A stretch of DNA of 25,899 nt, taken from contig URNZ01000022.1 of assembly GCA_900549405.1 (NCBI GenBank), positions 1 to 25,899 of the forward strand, read 5' to 3'. Of this stretch, positions 1-7,873 are shown piece by piece; position 1 is the stretch's first letter, and each line of letters starts with the position of its first letter. Made by a program: the position numbers and the translations under genes. Origin of the DNA: an uncultured Eubacteriales bacterium (GTDB lineage: Bacteria; Bacillota; Clostridia; Oscillospirales; Oscillospiraceae). The notes below the pieces were generated by a model, which made no database searches, was not told the origin of the DNA, and worked only from the letters and a program-made list of their open reading frames with translations.

Positions 1-1037
1 ATGGTGCCGTCCGGCTCCTCAACGGCCACCAGCTTATAGACGCCGCCGAACACCGGCTCGGACTTGGCGGTGATGAGCCGCTCGCCCACGCCGAACATGT
101 CGATCTGTGCGCCCTGCAGCAGCATGTCCTGGATGAGGTACTCGTCCAGCGAGTTGGACACGGAGATCTTGCAGTCCGTCCAGCCCGCATCGTCCAGCAT
201 TTTGCGGGCCTTCTGCGTGAGGTAGGCCAGGTCGCCGGAGTCCAGGCGGATACCGCACTGGGTGATCCCCAGGGGCTTGAGCACCTCGTCAAAGGCACGG
301 ATGGCATTGGGGATGCCGGAGTGCAGCGTGTTGTAGGTGTCCACCAGCAGCGTGGCGTTGGTGGGATACAGGCGGCAGTAGGTCTTAAACGCCTCCAGCT
401 CGCTGGGGAACATCTGGACCCAGGCATGGGCCATAGTACCGCCGGCGGGCACGCTGTACACCTCGTCCGAAAGTGTGCAGGCCGTACCGGCTACGCCGCC
501 GATATAGGCCGCGCGGGCGCCCACGATGGCGGCGTCCGCACCCTGCGCGCGGCGGGAGCCGAATTCCAGCACCGTCCGGCCCCGGGCGGCCCGCTGGATG
601 CGGTTGGCCTTAGTGGCGATGAGGCTCTGGTGGTTGATGGTCAGCAGGGTGAAGGTCTCGATGAGCTGGGCTTCGATGGCCGGTGCGCGCACCACCACCA
701 GCGGCTCCTTGGGAAATACCGGCGTGCCCTCGGGGATGGCATAGATATCGCCGGTGAAACGGAAGTCACGGAGATAGGCCAGAAATTCCTCGCAGAAGAT
801 GCCGCGGCCCCGCAGGTAGGCGATGTCCTCCTCCGAGAAGTGCAGGTTCTCGATGTAGTCGATGAGCTGCTCCAGTCCCGCCGTGATGGCGAAGCCGCCG
901 CCGTCCGGCACCTTCCGGAAGAATACGTCGAAATACACGATGCGATCCTTGTAGCCGGTCTGGAAATACCCGTTGCCCATGGTCAGCTCGTAGAAGTCGC
1001 AAAGCATAGTCATGTTCAGCTTTTCCTGTGTTTTCAT
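1..1037 (-). CDS. pncB: Nicotinate phosphoribosyltransferase, partial (C-terminus outside window)
   Basis: Joins nicotinate to PRPP to give nicotinate mononucleotide, the entry step of the Preiss-Handler NAD salvage route in the cytosol. My own reverse-strand translation from the ATG at 1037 starts MKTQEKLNMTMLCDFYELTM, typical of the family N-terminus. The signature LEFGSRRAQG lies at about residues 157-166, and a later segment (SGDLAYLTQKARKMLDDAGW) fits the family barrel. About 345 codons are present; the family is usually about 480, so roughly the last quarter lies beyond position 1. A GAGG sits about 9 nt upstream of the ATG. The gene is divergent from a membrane-anchored regulator, with a promoter in between. 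Identification is firm; only the 3' end is unseen. Confidence 0.95.
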   Translation of the reverse strand, partial: MKTQEKLNMTMLCDFYELTMGNGYFQTGYKDRIVYFDVFFRKVPDGGGFAITAGLEQLIDYIENLHFSEEDIAYLRGRGIFCEEFLAYLRDFRFTGDIYAIPEGTPVFPKEPLVVVRAPAIEAQLIETFTLLTINHQSLIATKANRIQRAARGRTVLEFGSRRAQGADAAIVGARAAYIGGVAGTACTLSDEVYSVPAGGTMAHAWVQMFPSELEAFKTYCRLYPTNATLLVDTYNTLHSGIPNAIRAFDEVLKPLGITQCGIRLDSGDLAYLTQKARKMLDDAGWTDCKISVSNSLDEYLIQDMLLQGAQIDMFGVGERLITAKSEPVFGGVYKLVAVEEPDGT

Positions 1038-1089
1038 CCTTCATACCTCAATATCGGCCTTTGCGCGCCGCGCAAAGTGTATTATGTTT

Positions 1090-1118
1090 ATTATACCGCG
1101 ATTTTCTCCTTCACGCAA
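1090..1118 (-). promoter_or_regulatory. Sigma-A-like promoter of pncB
   Basis: On the minus strand TTGCGT (1118-1113), a 17-nt spacer and a perfect TATAAT (1095-1090) stand about 50 nt before the pncB start. The -35 is only half consensus, but -10 quality, spacing and place agree. Confidence 0.6.
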
Positions 1119-1186
1119 CCCTTGTTGCTTTTTCCACGATACGCCGCAAGAAAAGCGAAAAACAGGCCAGCTAAACCACCGGTCGG

Positions 1187-1214
1187 TTGCGTTTTCCGGC
1201 ACATTTGCTACAAT
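1187..1214 (+). promoter_or_regulatory. Possible promoter of the XRE membrane regulator
   Basis: TTGCGT (1187-1192), a 16-nt spacer and TACAAT (1209-1214). Transcription would begin near 1221, directly at the ribosome site GAGGTGAT, leaving almost no leader. The same TTGCGT -35 occurs in the divergent pncB promoter. Confidence 0.4.
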
Positions 1215-1232
1215 AGCGGTGAGGTGATCACT

Positions 1233-2234
1233 TTGGACAAACAAATTCTCGGCGCCTTTATCGCTGAAAATCGCAGACGCCGGCACCTGACTCAGCAGCA
1301 GCTGGCCCAGATGCTCCACGTCACCGATAAGGCCGTGAGCAAATGGGAACGTGGACTTTCCTACCCCGACGTCACGCTTCTGGAGCCGTTGGCCACGGCT
1401 TTGGGTCTGACGGCAGCCGCGCTCCTCCGGTGCGCCGCGCCTGCAGAGGAAAAGGAGCAAGCTATGGAAGAAAAAAAGTACCCTGCGGAAAATGAGACGC
1501 TGCGCGCCGTGGTGGAGATGGCGGACAACAACCAGAAGCGGCAGCGCCGCCAATGGCTCACCGGCGTCAGCGCCGCGGCAGCAGCGTTTCTCCTCATCAT
1601 CGCCCTTTTTGCCATCCGGCATATCCATCTCGACCTGACAAACCCCTACCGGTATACGGAGGAGCTTTGCGGCCTGATCCAGCAAGCAGAGTATACCGCG
1701 GACGGTACATGGCTCTACGTCACGGATGCCGGCAGCCTTTCCTCGGATCTCCTGAAGCTGCGCTGTCCGGCGGACATGGACACTTCTACCCTCCAAATCG
1801 GATGGCGTTATGTAAACTCCATTCTGTCACACCCCCAATATAACATGGCATACGACCGCCGTACCAATGAGATCACGTGGTGTGACGAACTGCCGGAATA
1901 TCTGACGGTGACCGCCATAGGCGGCTTTGGCAGCAGTCCGGCGCAGCCCATGGAAAAGCCACTTTTCGGCTTTGAGGAGACCTTCTCAGCGCATCTTGAC
2001 GGCTACGGTGCCACCTACTTCTTTATTCCCATTCCGGAGCAGCCGGAGCAGCGGCAGGTGCTGATGCTCCTGCCGGACGCGGGACGCCGCGTGGACTATC
2101 GCGTGGAGGATGTAGACGGCGACGGCATCAACGAGCTGCTGTTGACAGATCTCGGCGGCGAAAAGCCCTATATGCTCTGCGATGTGGACGTCACGGGACA
2201 GCTTGTCACACAGCTGTACAGCATTTGGGAATAG
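1233..2234 (+). CDS. Membrane-anchored XRE-family HTH protein with extracytoplasmic domain
   Basis: 333 residues if started at the TTG at 1233, which lies 4-7 nt after the ribosome site GAGGTGAT (1221-1228); an in-frame GTG at 1224 lies inside that site. Residues 4-60 are an XRE/Cro helix-turn-helix (TQQQLAQML...DKAVSKWERG). A charged linker follows, then one hydrophobic segment at about 108-128, then about 200 residues predicted outside the membrane. The C-terminus has a DVDGDGINELLL motif, the Asp-rich loop of FG-GAP, dockerin or EF-hand-like calcium sites. Fusion of cytoplasmic DNA binding to an outer domain suggests a one-component membrane sensor. Signal and targets are unknown. The reading frame is open far upstream, but that part is antisense to pncB. 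Monocistronic, with its own terminator. Confidence 0.8.
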   Translation: MDKQILGAFIAENRRRRHLTQQQLAQMLHVTDKAVSKWERGLSYPDVTLLEPLATALGLTAAALLRCAAPAEEKEQAMEEKKYPAENETLRAVVEMADNNQKRQRRQWLTGVSAAAAAFLLIIALFAIRHIHLDLTNPYRYTEELCGLIQQAEYTADGTWLYVTDAGSLSSDLLKLRCPADMDTSTLQIGWRYVNSILSHPQYNMAYDRRTNEITWCDELPEYLTVTAIGGFGSSPAQPMEKPLFGFEETFSAHLDGYGATYFFIPIPEQPEQRQVLMLLPDAGRRVDYRVEDVDGDGINELLLTDLGGEKPYMLCDVDVTGQLVTQLYSIWE

Positions 2235-2245
2235 CCGTTTTGCGC

Positions 2246-2278
2246 AAAAAAAGAACCGCCTCTCGGCGGTTCTTTTTT
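2246..2278. terminator. Bidirectional intrinsic terminator
   Basis: GAACCGCC / GGCGGTTC stem with loop TCTC, flanked by A7 on the left and T6 on the right, so it can act for the plus-strand regulator and for the convergent gene ending at 2289. Confidence 0.92.
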
Positions 2279-2288
2279 GTTTTTGGAA

Positions 2289-2714
2289 TTACTCCTGATC
2301 CTCGTCCTCATCGTTGGCCAGATCGCTGAGATCGAACTCCAGCTTGGCGCCACAGTTGGGGCAGATGACCTCGCCGTCCTCCAGAACGGACTCGTCGAAG
2401 TAGACCTCCTCCTCGCACTCGGGGCAGTTGGTCATGAAGCACTCCTCTTCCTCGTCGTCTTCATCCTCGTCCTCGTCCTCATCGTCGTCCAGCGCGAAGT
2501 ACAGGGTCTCCTCCACATCGCTGAGGTCGTCGCTGACAGCATCCAGACCGTCCTCCACGTCGCACAGCTCGTCCTCGACGTCGGCGAACTTCTCCGCCAT
2601 GTCGTCCAGCACGTCAATGATGGCGGCGATCAGCTTGCCTTCCTTGCTCTCGGTATCCAGGTTCAGGCCCTCGGCCAGACCCTTCAGGTATGCTACCTTC
2701 TCAGAAATCTCCAT
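2289..2714 (-). CDS. CD1247-type N-terminal domain protein with zinc ribbon
   Basis: 141 residues. The N-terminus (MEISEKVAYLKGLAEGL) matches the small clostridial family named after CD1247 of C. difficile; no function is established. Residues 20-76 form a helical, heptad-like acidic stretch, 77-91 an almost pure Asp/Glu run, and 97-121 a Cys4 zinc ribbon (CPEC...CPNC at 97/100 and 118/121), then an acidic tail. The protein is extremely acidic. It starts 37 nt after efp stops, with AAAGGAG before the ATG, so co-transcription with efp is likely. That neighbourhood hints at translation or nucleic-acid-linked work, which is inference only. Confidence 0.8.
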   Translation of the reverse strand: MEISEKVAYLKGLAEGLNLDTESKEGKLIAAIIDVLDDMAEKFADVEDELCDVEDGLDAVSDDLSDVEETLYFALDDDEDEDEDEDDEEEECFMTNCPECEEEVYFDESVLEDGEVICPNCGAKLEFDLSDLANDEDEDQE

Positions 2715-2751
2715 GTTCGGCTCCTTTCTGTACGGTCGGTTGGTTGTTGAC

Positions 2752-3318
2752 TTACTTGGTGCGGCCGATATACTCGCCGGTACGGGTGTCGATGGTGATC
2801 TTGTCGCCGATGTTGATGAACAGGGGCACCTTCACCTCAGCGCCGGTCTCCACGGTGGCGGGCTTCAGGGTATTGGTGGCGGTGTTGCCGGCCAGACCGG
2901 GCTCGGTCTCGGTGACCTCCAGATCCATGAAGTTGGGGCACTCCAGGCCGAACACGTTGCCCTTATAGCTCAGCACCTTGCACATGGTGTTCTCCTTGAT
3001 GAAGCGGAACGCATCACCCAGCAGCTCCTTGTTCAGGGGCACCATGTCGTAGGTCTCCTGGTCCATGAAATAGTACAGGTCGCCGTCGTTGTAGCTGTAC
3101 TCCATGTCGCGGCGGTCCACAAAGGCCTCCTCGAACTTGGCGGTGGGGTTGAAAGAGGTCTCAGTCACAGCACCGGTCACCACGTTGCGCATCTTGGTAC
3201 GCACGAAGGCCGCGCCCTTGCCGGGCTTGACGTGCTGGAACTCCACGACCTGCATGACCTTGCCGTCCATCTCAAAGGTCTTGCCGTTTCTGAAATCACC
3301 GGCGGTAATAGTTGCCAT
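2752..3318 (-). CDS. efp: Elongation factor P
   Basis: 188 residues. EF-P binds between ribosomal P and E sites and relieves stalling at polyproline stretches. The start is the ATG at 3318 ([15 protein letters not shown]), preceded by GGGAGG; an upstream in-frame ATG would add a non-family extension. The domain I loop VKPGKGAAF puts the usually modified lysine at K34. Domains II and III follow in normal order and the C-terminus ([15 protein letters not shown]) is canonical. No modification enzyme (ymfI, epmA or earP type) is in this window, so the modification cannot be told. It has its own promoter and probably leads into the CD1247-type gene. Confidence 0.97.
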   Translation of the reverse strand: MATITAGDFRNGKTFEMDGKVMQVVEFQHVKPGKGAAFVRTKMRNVVTGAVTETSFNPTAKFEEAFVDRRDMEYSYNDGDLYYFMDQETYDMVPLNKELLGDAFRFIKENTMCKVLSYKGNVFGLECPNFMDLEVTETEPGLAGNTATNTLKPATVETGAEVKVPLFINIGDKITIDTRTGEYIGRTK

Positions 3319-3398
3319 ATTGATATTCCTCCCATATTGATGAGGGAACATCACGATTCCCTCGAGTAAATGATACCGGCCGAAATTTAGCCTCGTAT

Positions 3399-3427
3399 AT
3401 TCTACATGATAAGTACCTGTTTGGCAA
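3399..3427 (-). promoter_or_regulatory. Promoter of efp
   Basis: TTGCCA (3427-3422), 17-nt spacer, TAGAAT (3404-3399) on the minus strand, about 80 nt before efp. Some readthrough from yqeG is possible since no clear terminator separates them. Confidence 0.7.
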
Positions 3428-3459
3428 GGGTTTCCGGCGAAAAAAGTTGCCTTCTCCTC

Positions 3460-3957
3460 CTATTTTTCCCGCGCCGCCGCCTTCCATGGCCGTTGTAAGG
3501 CGTGGAGCACCTTGTTCCACGCGCCTTTCGCGCCGCCGCGGGGCTCCACCATCAGCGCCAGTATGCCGCTGCGGTTGGCGCCCAGCATGTCCGTCAGCAG
3601 CTTATCGCCCAGCATGGCCGTCTCCTTGGGCGTCACGCCGCAGCGGGCCATGGCCCTACGGAACCCTACGGTTCGTGGCTTTTTGGCGTGTCCCTCGTAG
3701 GTGATACCCAACTCGCGGCAGAACTGCTCCACTCTGGCAGGACTGCGGTTGTTAGACAGGATCATCACCTCTACCCCCGCCTGACGCATCTGGCCGATCC
3801 AGCGGCGTACCGTCTCGTCCGGCTCCCGCTGAGACTTGGGCGCCAGGGTGTAGTCCAGGTCGCACAGCAGCAGCCGGATGCCCCGTCGGGCCAGCTCCTG
3901 CCCCTCTATCTGCTCGTAGCCGTCGAATACCCGATCCGGCCGCAGGGAAAATCGCAT
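3460..3957 (-). CDS. yqeG: YqeG family HAD IIIA-type phosphatase
   Basis: 165 residues, the usual YqeG length. Cytosolic HAD-superfamily phosphatase; in Bacillus the gene sits in the yqeG-yqeH ribosome-assembly cluster, but its substrate is not settled. HAD motif I is LCDLDYTL with D33 and D35, motif II is ILSNN (S68), the motif III lysine lies around K92-K93, and motif IV is GDKLLTD (117-123), so the active site looks intact. The ATG at 3957 has AGGAGG 9 nt upstream and gives the family start MRFSLRPDRVFDGYE; a longer open frame to 4131 crosses the divergent gene and is rejected. Here it lies upstream of efp rather than in a yqeH cluster. Confidence 0.92.
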   Translation of the reverse strand: MRFSLRPDRVFDGYEQIEGQELARRGIRLLLCDLDYTLAPKSQREPDETVRRWIGQMRQAGVEVMILSNNRSPARVEQFCRELGITYEGHAKKPRTVGFRRAMARCGVTPKETAMLGDKLLTDMLGANRSGILALMVEPRGGAKGAWNKVLHALQRPWKAAAREK

Positions 3958-3983
3958 AGGCTGCCGCCTCCTCTCATACATAT

Positions 3984-4012
3984 AGTGTACCATCCGTCCG
4001 CCGGAAATACAA
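3984..4012 (-). promoter_or_regulatory. Promoter of yqeG, overlapping the start of the divergent gene
   Basis: Minus strand: TTGTAT (4012-4007), 17-nt spacer, TACACT (3989-3984). The -35 touches the ribosome site AAGGGGGTG of the divergent gene. The overlapping plus-strand hexamer TATAGT (3981-3986) could be a -10 in the other direction, but I see no good partner -35. Confidence 0.6.
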
Positions 4013-4025
4013 GGGGGTGTTCCGC

Positions 4026-4769
4026 ATGCAGCTGTATCTGGCCGCGGCACCGTGCTGTCTGGGTAACGCGGCCCGCTGGGGCCTGCCGCTCCTGCACGCC
4101 GCCTATGGCGTGGAGGAGGGCCGCCTGACATCGCTGACGCTGCCCGCCCACGTGCAGGGTGGGCTCCTGCTGCTGACAGGGCCGGAAAACCCCGCTGTAC
4201 CGCAGCCGGACACGCTGGCCCGGGACATCCTGCGGGAGTGTCTGCGCCGCCGCTATACCGGCGTGGTCATAGAGCCGCAGCTGCCTGCCGCGGCGCTGTC
4301 CGCCCTGGCGGAGCTGTGCCGCCGGTATGGCCGCGCCCTGTACGTTGCGGAGCCCTGCGGCCATATGGTCCCCGATGCCCGCGTGGTGGTGAGCACCGCC
4401 CTGTCCGGCGGGACGCTGCGCCAGCGGCTGAGGGACGCCTGCCGCCGCTTTGGGGCCCGGCGTCTGGCACTGGATCTGGCCTGCGTGCGGATGGACTTCT
4501 CCCTCCCCGCGCCCTACGGCACCGGTACGGCCCTGACACCGCAGCAGCTGACAGAGCTGCGGGGCCGCCGCACCGTATTCTTCTCGCCGGAGCTGTGCGC
4601 CCGCTACTTCACCTACGAACAGAGCGGCATGACCCACTTCGTACTGTTCGACGATGCCGACACTCTGCACCGCAAGATAGCGCTGGGCACGGAGTTGGGC
4701 ATCCCTGCCGGCTTTCTGGCCCTGCCGGAAGCGATGGAGGCGCTTCCGCGGCTGCTGGGCAAAGGATAA
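4026..4769 (+). CDS. Uncharacterised protein, possible degenerate GH18-like TIM barrel
   Basis: 247 residues from the ATG at 4026, which is 4 nt after AAGGGGGTG (4011-4019); a GTG at 4017 lies inside that site. No signal peptide or membrane segment. Regular hydrophobic strands (LYLAAAP, GGLLLLTGP, TGVVIEP, ALYVAEP, RLALDLACVRMDF, THFVLF) suggest a TIM barrel. The end (FDDADTLHRKIALGTELGIP) resembles the YDD..SL..K..., glycine-rich final segment of glycoside hydrolase 18/YaaH proteins. The GH18 catalytic DxxDxE is absent; its place seems to be taken by TGVVIEPQ. Thus probably not a normal chitinase. Function unknown; the fold call rests on pattern only. Divergent from yqeG. Confidence 0.75.
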   Translation: MQLYLAAAPCCLGNAARWGLPLLHAAYGVEEGRLTSLTLPAHVQGGLLLLTGPENPAVPQPDTLARDILRECLRRRYTGVVIEPQLPAAALSALAELCRRYGRALYVAEPCGHMVPDARVVVSTALSGGTLRQRLRDACRRFGARRLALDLACVRMDFSLPAPYGTGTALTPQQLTELRGRRTVFFSPELCARYFTYEQSGMTHFVLFDDADTLHRKIALGTELGIPAGFLALPEAMEALPRLLGKG

Positions 4770-4799
4770 GAGCCCGAGGGAATCACCCTCGGGCTCTTT
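4770..4799. terminator. Hairpin terminator between convergent genes
   Basis: GAGCCCGAGGG (4770-4780) pairs with CCCTCGGGCTC (4786-4796) around loop AATCA. It is followed by only three T on the plus strand and has few U on the minus side, so the stem is strong but the tract poor. It sits between stop codons at 4769 and 4805. Confidence 0.7.
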
Positions 4800-4804
4800 C
4801 AGGA

Positions 4805-4990
4805 TCAATAATAACGCTTATTGCGGTTCTTGCGCGCGGCCTCGGACTTCTTGCGGCGCTTGACACTGGGGCTTTCATAGCACTCTCTCTTACGCACCTC
4901 GGCCAGAACGCCTGCCTTGGCGCAGCTTCTCTTGAAACGCTTCAGAGCGCTGTCCAGGGACTCGCCTTCCTTGACGTGAACTTCAGACAT
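4805..4990 (-). CDS. rpsU: 30S ribosomal protein bS21
   Basis: 61 residues, normal for the family. bS21 lies near the 3' end of 16S rRNA in the 30S platform and helps initiation. The sequence begins [20 protein letters not shown] and ends in a Lys/Arg-rich helix ([19 protein letters not shown]), both diagnostic. The ATG is preceded by the strong site GGAGGGAGGG. It has a consensus promoter about 80 nt upstream, a short structured leader and a shared terminator, so it is probably monocistronic. Confidence 0.97.
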   Translation of the reverse strand: MSEVHVKEGESLDSALKRFKRSCAKAGVLAEVRKRECYESPSVKRRKKSEAARKNRNKRYY

Positions 4991-5061
4991 CTATATTTCC
5001 CTCCCTCCGATGCACCCGGCTCGATCCTGGGTGCTCTTTAAGAGCCATTCGCATGACTAAC
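4991..5061 (-). promoter_or_regulatory. Structured 5' leader of rpsU
   Basis: The predicted leader of about 70 nt has two inverted repeats in transcript order: GCTCTT-A-AAGAGC, then GCACCC with GGGTGC separated by 11 nt and ending a few bases before the Shine-Dalgarno GGAGGGAGGG. A hairpin so near the ribosome site could affect initiation. This is a structural observation, not a known motif. Confidence 0.4.
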
Positions 5062-5067
5062 GGGTGT

Positions 5068-5096
5068 ATTATACCGGTGAAACGCCGCCTTGTCAA
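5068..5096 (-). promoter_or_regulatory. Consensus promoter of rpsU
   Basis: Perfect TTGACA (5096-5091), 17-nt spacer, perfect TATAAT (5073-5068) on the minus strand, as expected for a strongly expressed ribosomal protein gene. It stands between leuS and rpsU. Confidence 0.9.
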
Positions 5097-5121
5097 GCAG
5101 TTTTCCGCAAAAAGTGCATTT

Positions 5122-7560
5122 TTACTTGGCAGGCTTGACGATCAGGTTCACCAGCTTGTTCTTGACATGAATGGTCTTGACCACAGACATGCCCTCCACG
5201 GCCTTCTTCACCTTATCGGTGTCCATGGCGGCGGCCACCACGGCGGCCTCATCGCTGTCCATTGGAACAGTGACGGTGCCCTTCAGCTTGCCGTTGACCT
5301 GCACGGCCATCTCCACGTGGGAATCCACGGTCTTGGCCTCGTCATGGGTGGGCCAGGGCATCTGCATGGCCATCTTGCCGTACTTGGCGGCAAAGCCCAT
5401 GTTCTCCCACATCTCCTCCACCATATGGGGGGCGAAGGGGCTCAGCAGCAGGCACAGCATCTCCACATCGCCCTTGGAGCAGCCGTTGGCGTAGAGCTCG
5501 TTGACCATGGTCATCATGGCGGCGATGGCGGTGTTCATCTTCAGCTCATCGATGTCCTGCGTCACCTTCTTGATGGTCTTGTGAACGATGGACTCGTTCT
5601 TGGCGGAGATGGTCTCCTCGGCGGTGGCAATGTCCTGCAGGTTGAAGCAGCGGTCCAGGAAGCGCTTGGAGCCCTTGACGGCCTCGTTGCTCCAGGTGAC
5701 GGCCTTCTCGAAGTCGCCGATGAACATGATGTGCAGGCGCATGGTGTCTGCGCCGTACTGCGCCACGATGTCGTTGGGGTTCACCACGTTGCCGCGGGAC
5801 TTGGACATCTTCTCACCGCCCTCACCCAGGATCATGCCGTGGCTGGTGCGCTTGGCGTAGGGCTCCTTGGTGGGCACCACGCCGATGTCGTACAGGAACT
5901 TATGCCAGAAGCGGGAGTACAGCAGGTGCAGCGTGGTGTGCTCCATGCCGCCGTTGTACCAGTCCACAGGGGACCAGTAGTCCAGTGCTTCCTTGCTGGC
6001 CAGAGCCTTGTCGTTGTGGGGGTCCATATACCGCAGGAAGTACCAGCTGGAGCCGGCCCACTGGGGCATGGTGTCCGTCTCACGCTTGGCGGGGCCGCCG
6101 CAGCAGGGGCAGGTGGTGTTCACCCAGTCGGTCATCTTGGAGATGGGGGACTCGCCGTCATCGGTGGGCTCATAGCTCTCCACCTCGGGCAGCAGCAGGG
6201 GCAGCTGATCCTCGGGCAGGGGCTGCCAGCCGCACTTCTCGCACAGGACCATGGGGATGGGCTCGCCCCAGTAGCGCTGACGGGAGAACACCCAGTCGCG
6301 CAGCTTGTAGTTCACCTTAGAGTGGCCGATCTTCTGCTCCTCCAGCCACTTGGTGATGACGGGGATGGCCTCCTTCACGGTCAGGCCGTTGAGGAAGTCG
6401 GAGTTGACCAGGATGCCGGTGTCATCCTTGGCGGTAAAGGCGGCCTTCTGCACGTCCTCGCCGCCGGCGACCACCTCGATGATCTCGCAGCCGAACTTCT
6501 TGGCGAACTCCCAGTCGCGGTCATCGTGGGCGGGCACGGCCATGATGGCGCCGGTGCCATAGGTGGACAGGACATAGTCAGAGATGAAGATGGGGATCTC
6601 CTTGCCGTTGACGGGGTTGATGCCCTTCACGCCGGAGAGCTCCACGCCGGTCTTCTCTTTATTCAGCTCGGTGCGCTCCAGGTCGGACTTGGAGGCGGCC
6701 ACCTTCTGATAGGCCACGACCTCGTCGGCGTTGGCCAGCTTGCCCGCGTCCAGCCACTGCTTCACCAGGGCGTGCTCGGGAGAGAGGACCATATAGGTGG
6801 CGCCGAACAGGGTGTCGGGTCGGGTGGTGTAGACCACGATGTCCTCGCCGGTGGTGGCCTTGAAGGTCACCTCGGCACCGGTGGAGCGTCCGATCCAGTT
6901 CTTCTGCTGGATCTTCACCCGCTCGATATAATCCAGGTCGTCCAGGTCATCGATGAGCCGCTGGGCATAGGCGGTGATCTTCAGCATCCACTGGCTCTTC
7001 TCCTTGCGGATGACGGGGGAGCCGCAGCGCTCGCACACGCCCTCCACCACCTCTTCGTTGGCCAGGACGCACTTGCAGCTGGTACACCAGTTCACGGGCA
7101 TGGTGGTCTTATAGGCCAGGCCGTGCTTATAGAGCTGGAGGAAGATCCACTGGGTCCACTTGTAATAGCTGGGGTCGGTGGTGTTGACCACACGGTCCCA
7201 GTCGAAGGAGTAGCCCAGCATGTGCAGCTGCTTGGAGAAGTTGGCGATGTTGTCGTGGGTCACTTTTGCGGGGTGGATGTGGTTCTTGATGGCGAAGTTC
7301 TCCGTGGGCAGGCCGAAGGCATCGAAGCCGATGGGGAACAGCACGTTATAGCCGTCCATGCGGCGCTTGCGGGCCACCACGTCCATGGCGGTGTAGGGCC
7401 GGGCGTGGCCCACATGCAGGCCGTTGCCGGAGGGATAGGGGAACTCTACCAGGCCATAGAACTTGGGCTTGTCCTGTTCTCCGGTCTGGCAGGCGAAGGT
7501 CTTCTCGTCCTTCCACTTGGTCTGCCACTTCTTTTCAATGGCGGTAAAATCATACTTCAA
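5122..7560 (-). CDS. leuS: Leucyl-tRNA synthetase
   Basis: 812 residues, full length for the bacterial enzyme. Charges tRNA-Leu with leucine in the cytosol. Class I HIGH-type motif HVGH at 49-52 within [15 protein letters not shown], and KMSKS at 584-588. A zinc-binding insertion has Cys 159/162 and 176/179 (CTSC...CERC). The CP1 editing domain contains [12 protein letters not shown] and the [19 protein letters not shown] stretch. The C-terminal anticodon-binding and tail regions are present. The start is a TTG at 7560: an in-frame TGA lies just upstream and the N-terminus [13 protein letters not shown] is family-typical. AGGAAAG stands about 11 nt before it. The leader is too short for a T-box. 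Confidence 0.98.
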   Translation of the reverse strand: MKYDFTAIEKKWQTKWKDEKTFACQTGEQDKPKFYGLVEFPYPSGNGLHVGHARPYTAMDVVARKRRMDGYNVLFPIGFDAFGLPTENFAIKNHIHPAKVTHDNIANFSKQLHMLGYSFDWDRVVNTTDPSYYKWTQWIFLQLYKHGLAYKTTMPVNWCTSCKCVLANEEVVEGVCERCGSPVIRKEKSQWMLKITAYAQRLIDDLDDLDYIERVKIQQKNWIGRSTGAEVTFKATTGEDIVVYTTRPDTLFGATYMVLSPEHALVKQWLDAGKLANADEVVAYQKVAASKSDLERTELNKEKTGVELSGVKGINPVNGKEIPIFISDYVLSTYGTGAIMAVPAHDDRDWEFAKKFGCEIIEVVAGGEDVQKAAFTAKDDTGILVNSDFLNGLTVKEAIPVITKWLEEQKIGHSKVNYKLRDWVFSRQRYWGEPIPMVLCEKCGWQPLPEDQLPLLLPEVESYEPTDDGESPISKMTDWVNTTCPCCGGPAKRETDTMPQWAGSSWYFLRYMDPHNDKALASKEALDYWSPVDWYNGGMEHTTLHLLYSRFWHKFLYDIGVVPTKEPYAKRTSHGMILGEGGEKMSKSRGNVVNPNDIVAQYGADTMRLHIMFIGDFEKAVTWSNEAVKGSKRFLDRCFNLQDIATAEETISAKNESIVHKTIKKVTQDIDELKMNTAIAAMMTMVNELYANGCSKGDVEMLCLLLSPFAPHMVEEMWENMGFAAKYGKMAMQMPWPTHDEAKTVDSHVEMAVQVNGKLKGTVTVPMDSDEAAVVAAAMDTDKVKKAVEGMSVVKTIHVKNKLVNLIVKPAK

Positions 7561-7624
7561 AGTCGATCACGCTTTCCTATATACTCTGCCGGAGGCCGGC
7601 TTGTGCTGAAAATAATTCCATAAT

Positions 7625-7653
7625 ATTATACCGGAATGACGGAATGATTGCAA
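7625..7653 (-). promoter_or_regulatory. Promoter of leuS
   Basis: TTGCAA (7653-7648), 17-nt spacer, TATAAT (7630-7625) on the minus strand. The predicted leader is about 58 nt and holds a small GCCGG-CCT-CCGGC hairpin but no T-box. Confidence 0.75.
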
Positions 7654-7694
7654 GGGTGCGCCCAAGAAAAATGGAGGGAAAACGGGGAGAAAAA

Positions 7695-7709
7695 GCCGGA
7701 ATTTCCGGC
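7695..7709. repeat. Perfect inverted repeat in leuS-ybeY intergenic region
   Basis: GCCGGAA-T-TTCCGGC, a 7-bp perfect dyad between two divergent promoters in a 313-bp gene-free stretch (7561-7873). No U-tract follows, so a terminator is unlikely; a protein site or chance are both possible. The rest of the stretch holds the leuS and ybeY promoters and one interspersed repeat. Confidence 0.4.
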
Positions 7710-7746
7710 AAGATCGCAAGAGGCGGAAAATATTCCAGGCCCGGAC

Positions 7747-7775
7747 TGGTCAAGCGGGGGAAAATCAGCTATAAT
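7747..7775 (+). promoter_or_regulatory. Promoter of ybeY-era-recO
   Basis: TGGTCA (7747-7752), 17-nt spacer, TATAAT (7770-7775). Transcription would start near 7782, which puts the first hairpin repeat inside the 5' leader of ybeY. Confidence 0.6.
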
Positions 7776-7790
7776 AACTTGAAACAAAAG

Positions 7791-7831
7791 ACGGATTGCC
7801 GCGTCGCCCCGCTGGGGCTCCTCGCAATGAC
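7791..7831. repeat. REP-like hairpin repeat, copy 1
   Basis: 41-nt element starting ACGGATTGCCGCGTCG and ending CTCCTCGCAATGAC. Outer arms ATTGC/GCAAT and inner arms GCCCC/GGGGC enclose loop GCT. Copy 2 is at 8378-8416. Similar elements, read through as peptides like VIARSPSGATRQS, are scattered in intergenic regions of Ruminococcaceae/Oscillospiraceae and other bacterial genomes from memory. Confidence 0.75.
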
Positions 7832-7873
7832 GGGGAGGACGCAGGCTGCCTGATCGAAGAGGGAGAGAGGATC

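Noticed and set aside
321..1232. Open frame continuing about 300 codons upstream of the XRE regulator
   Set aside because: It is antisense to pncB; family similarity, a ribosome site and the HTH domain all begin at 1233.
2428..3369. Serine-rich open frame across the CD1247-type gene and efp
   Set aside because: The Ser run is only the reverse complement of the Asp/Glu codons of the real acidic protein.
3421..3459. Terminator after yqeG
   Set aside because: The only stem (GGCAA/TTGCC) encloses its T-run rather than preceding it, and it overlaps the efp -35.
5053..7623. 856-codon open frame opposite leuS
   Set aside because: Low-complexity His/Gly/Leu-rich translation is the mirror of a GC-rich gene; leuS has all catalytic motifs.
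7561..7624. T-box riboswitch in the leuS leader
   Set aside because: The predicted leader is about 58 nt with no room for stem I and antiterminator, and no T-box sequence is visible.
7644..7853. 69-codon open frame between leuS and ybeY
   Set aside because: Runs through the ybeY promoter and the hairpin repeat, with no ribosome site or recognisable domain.
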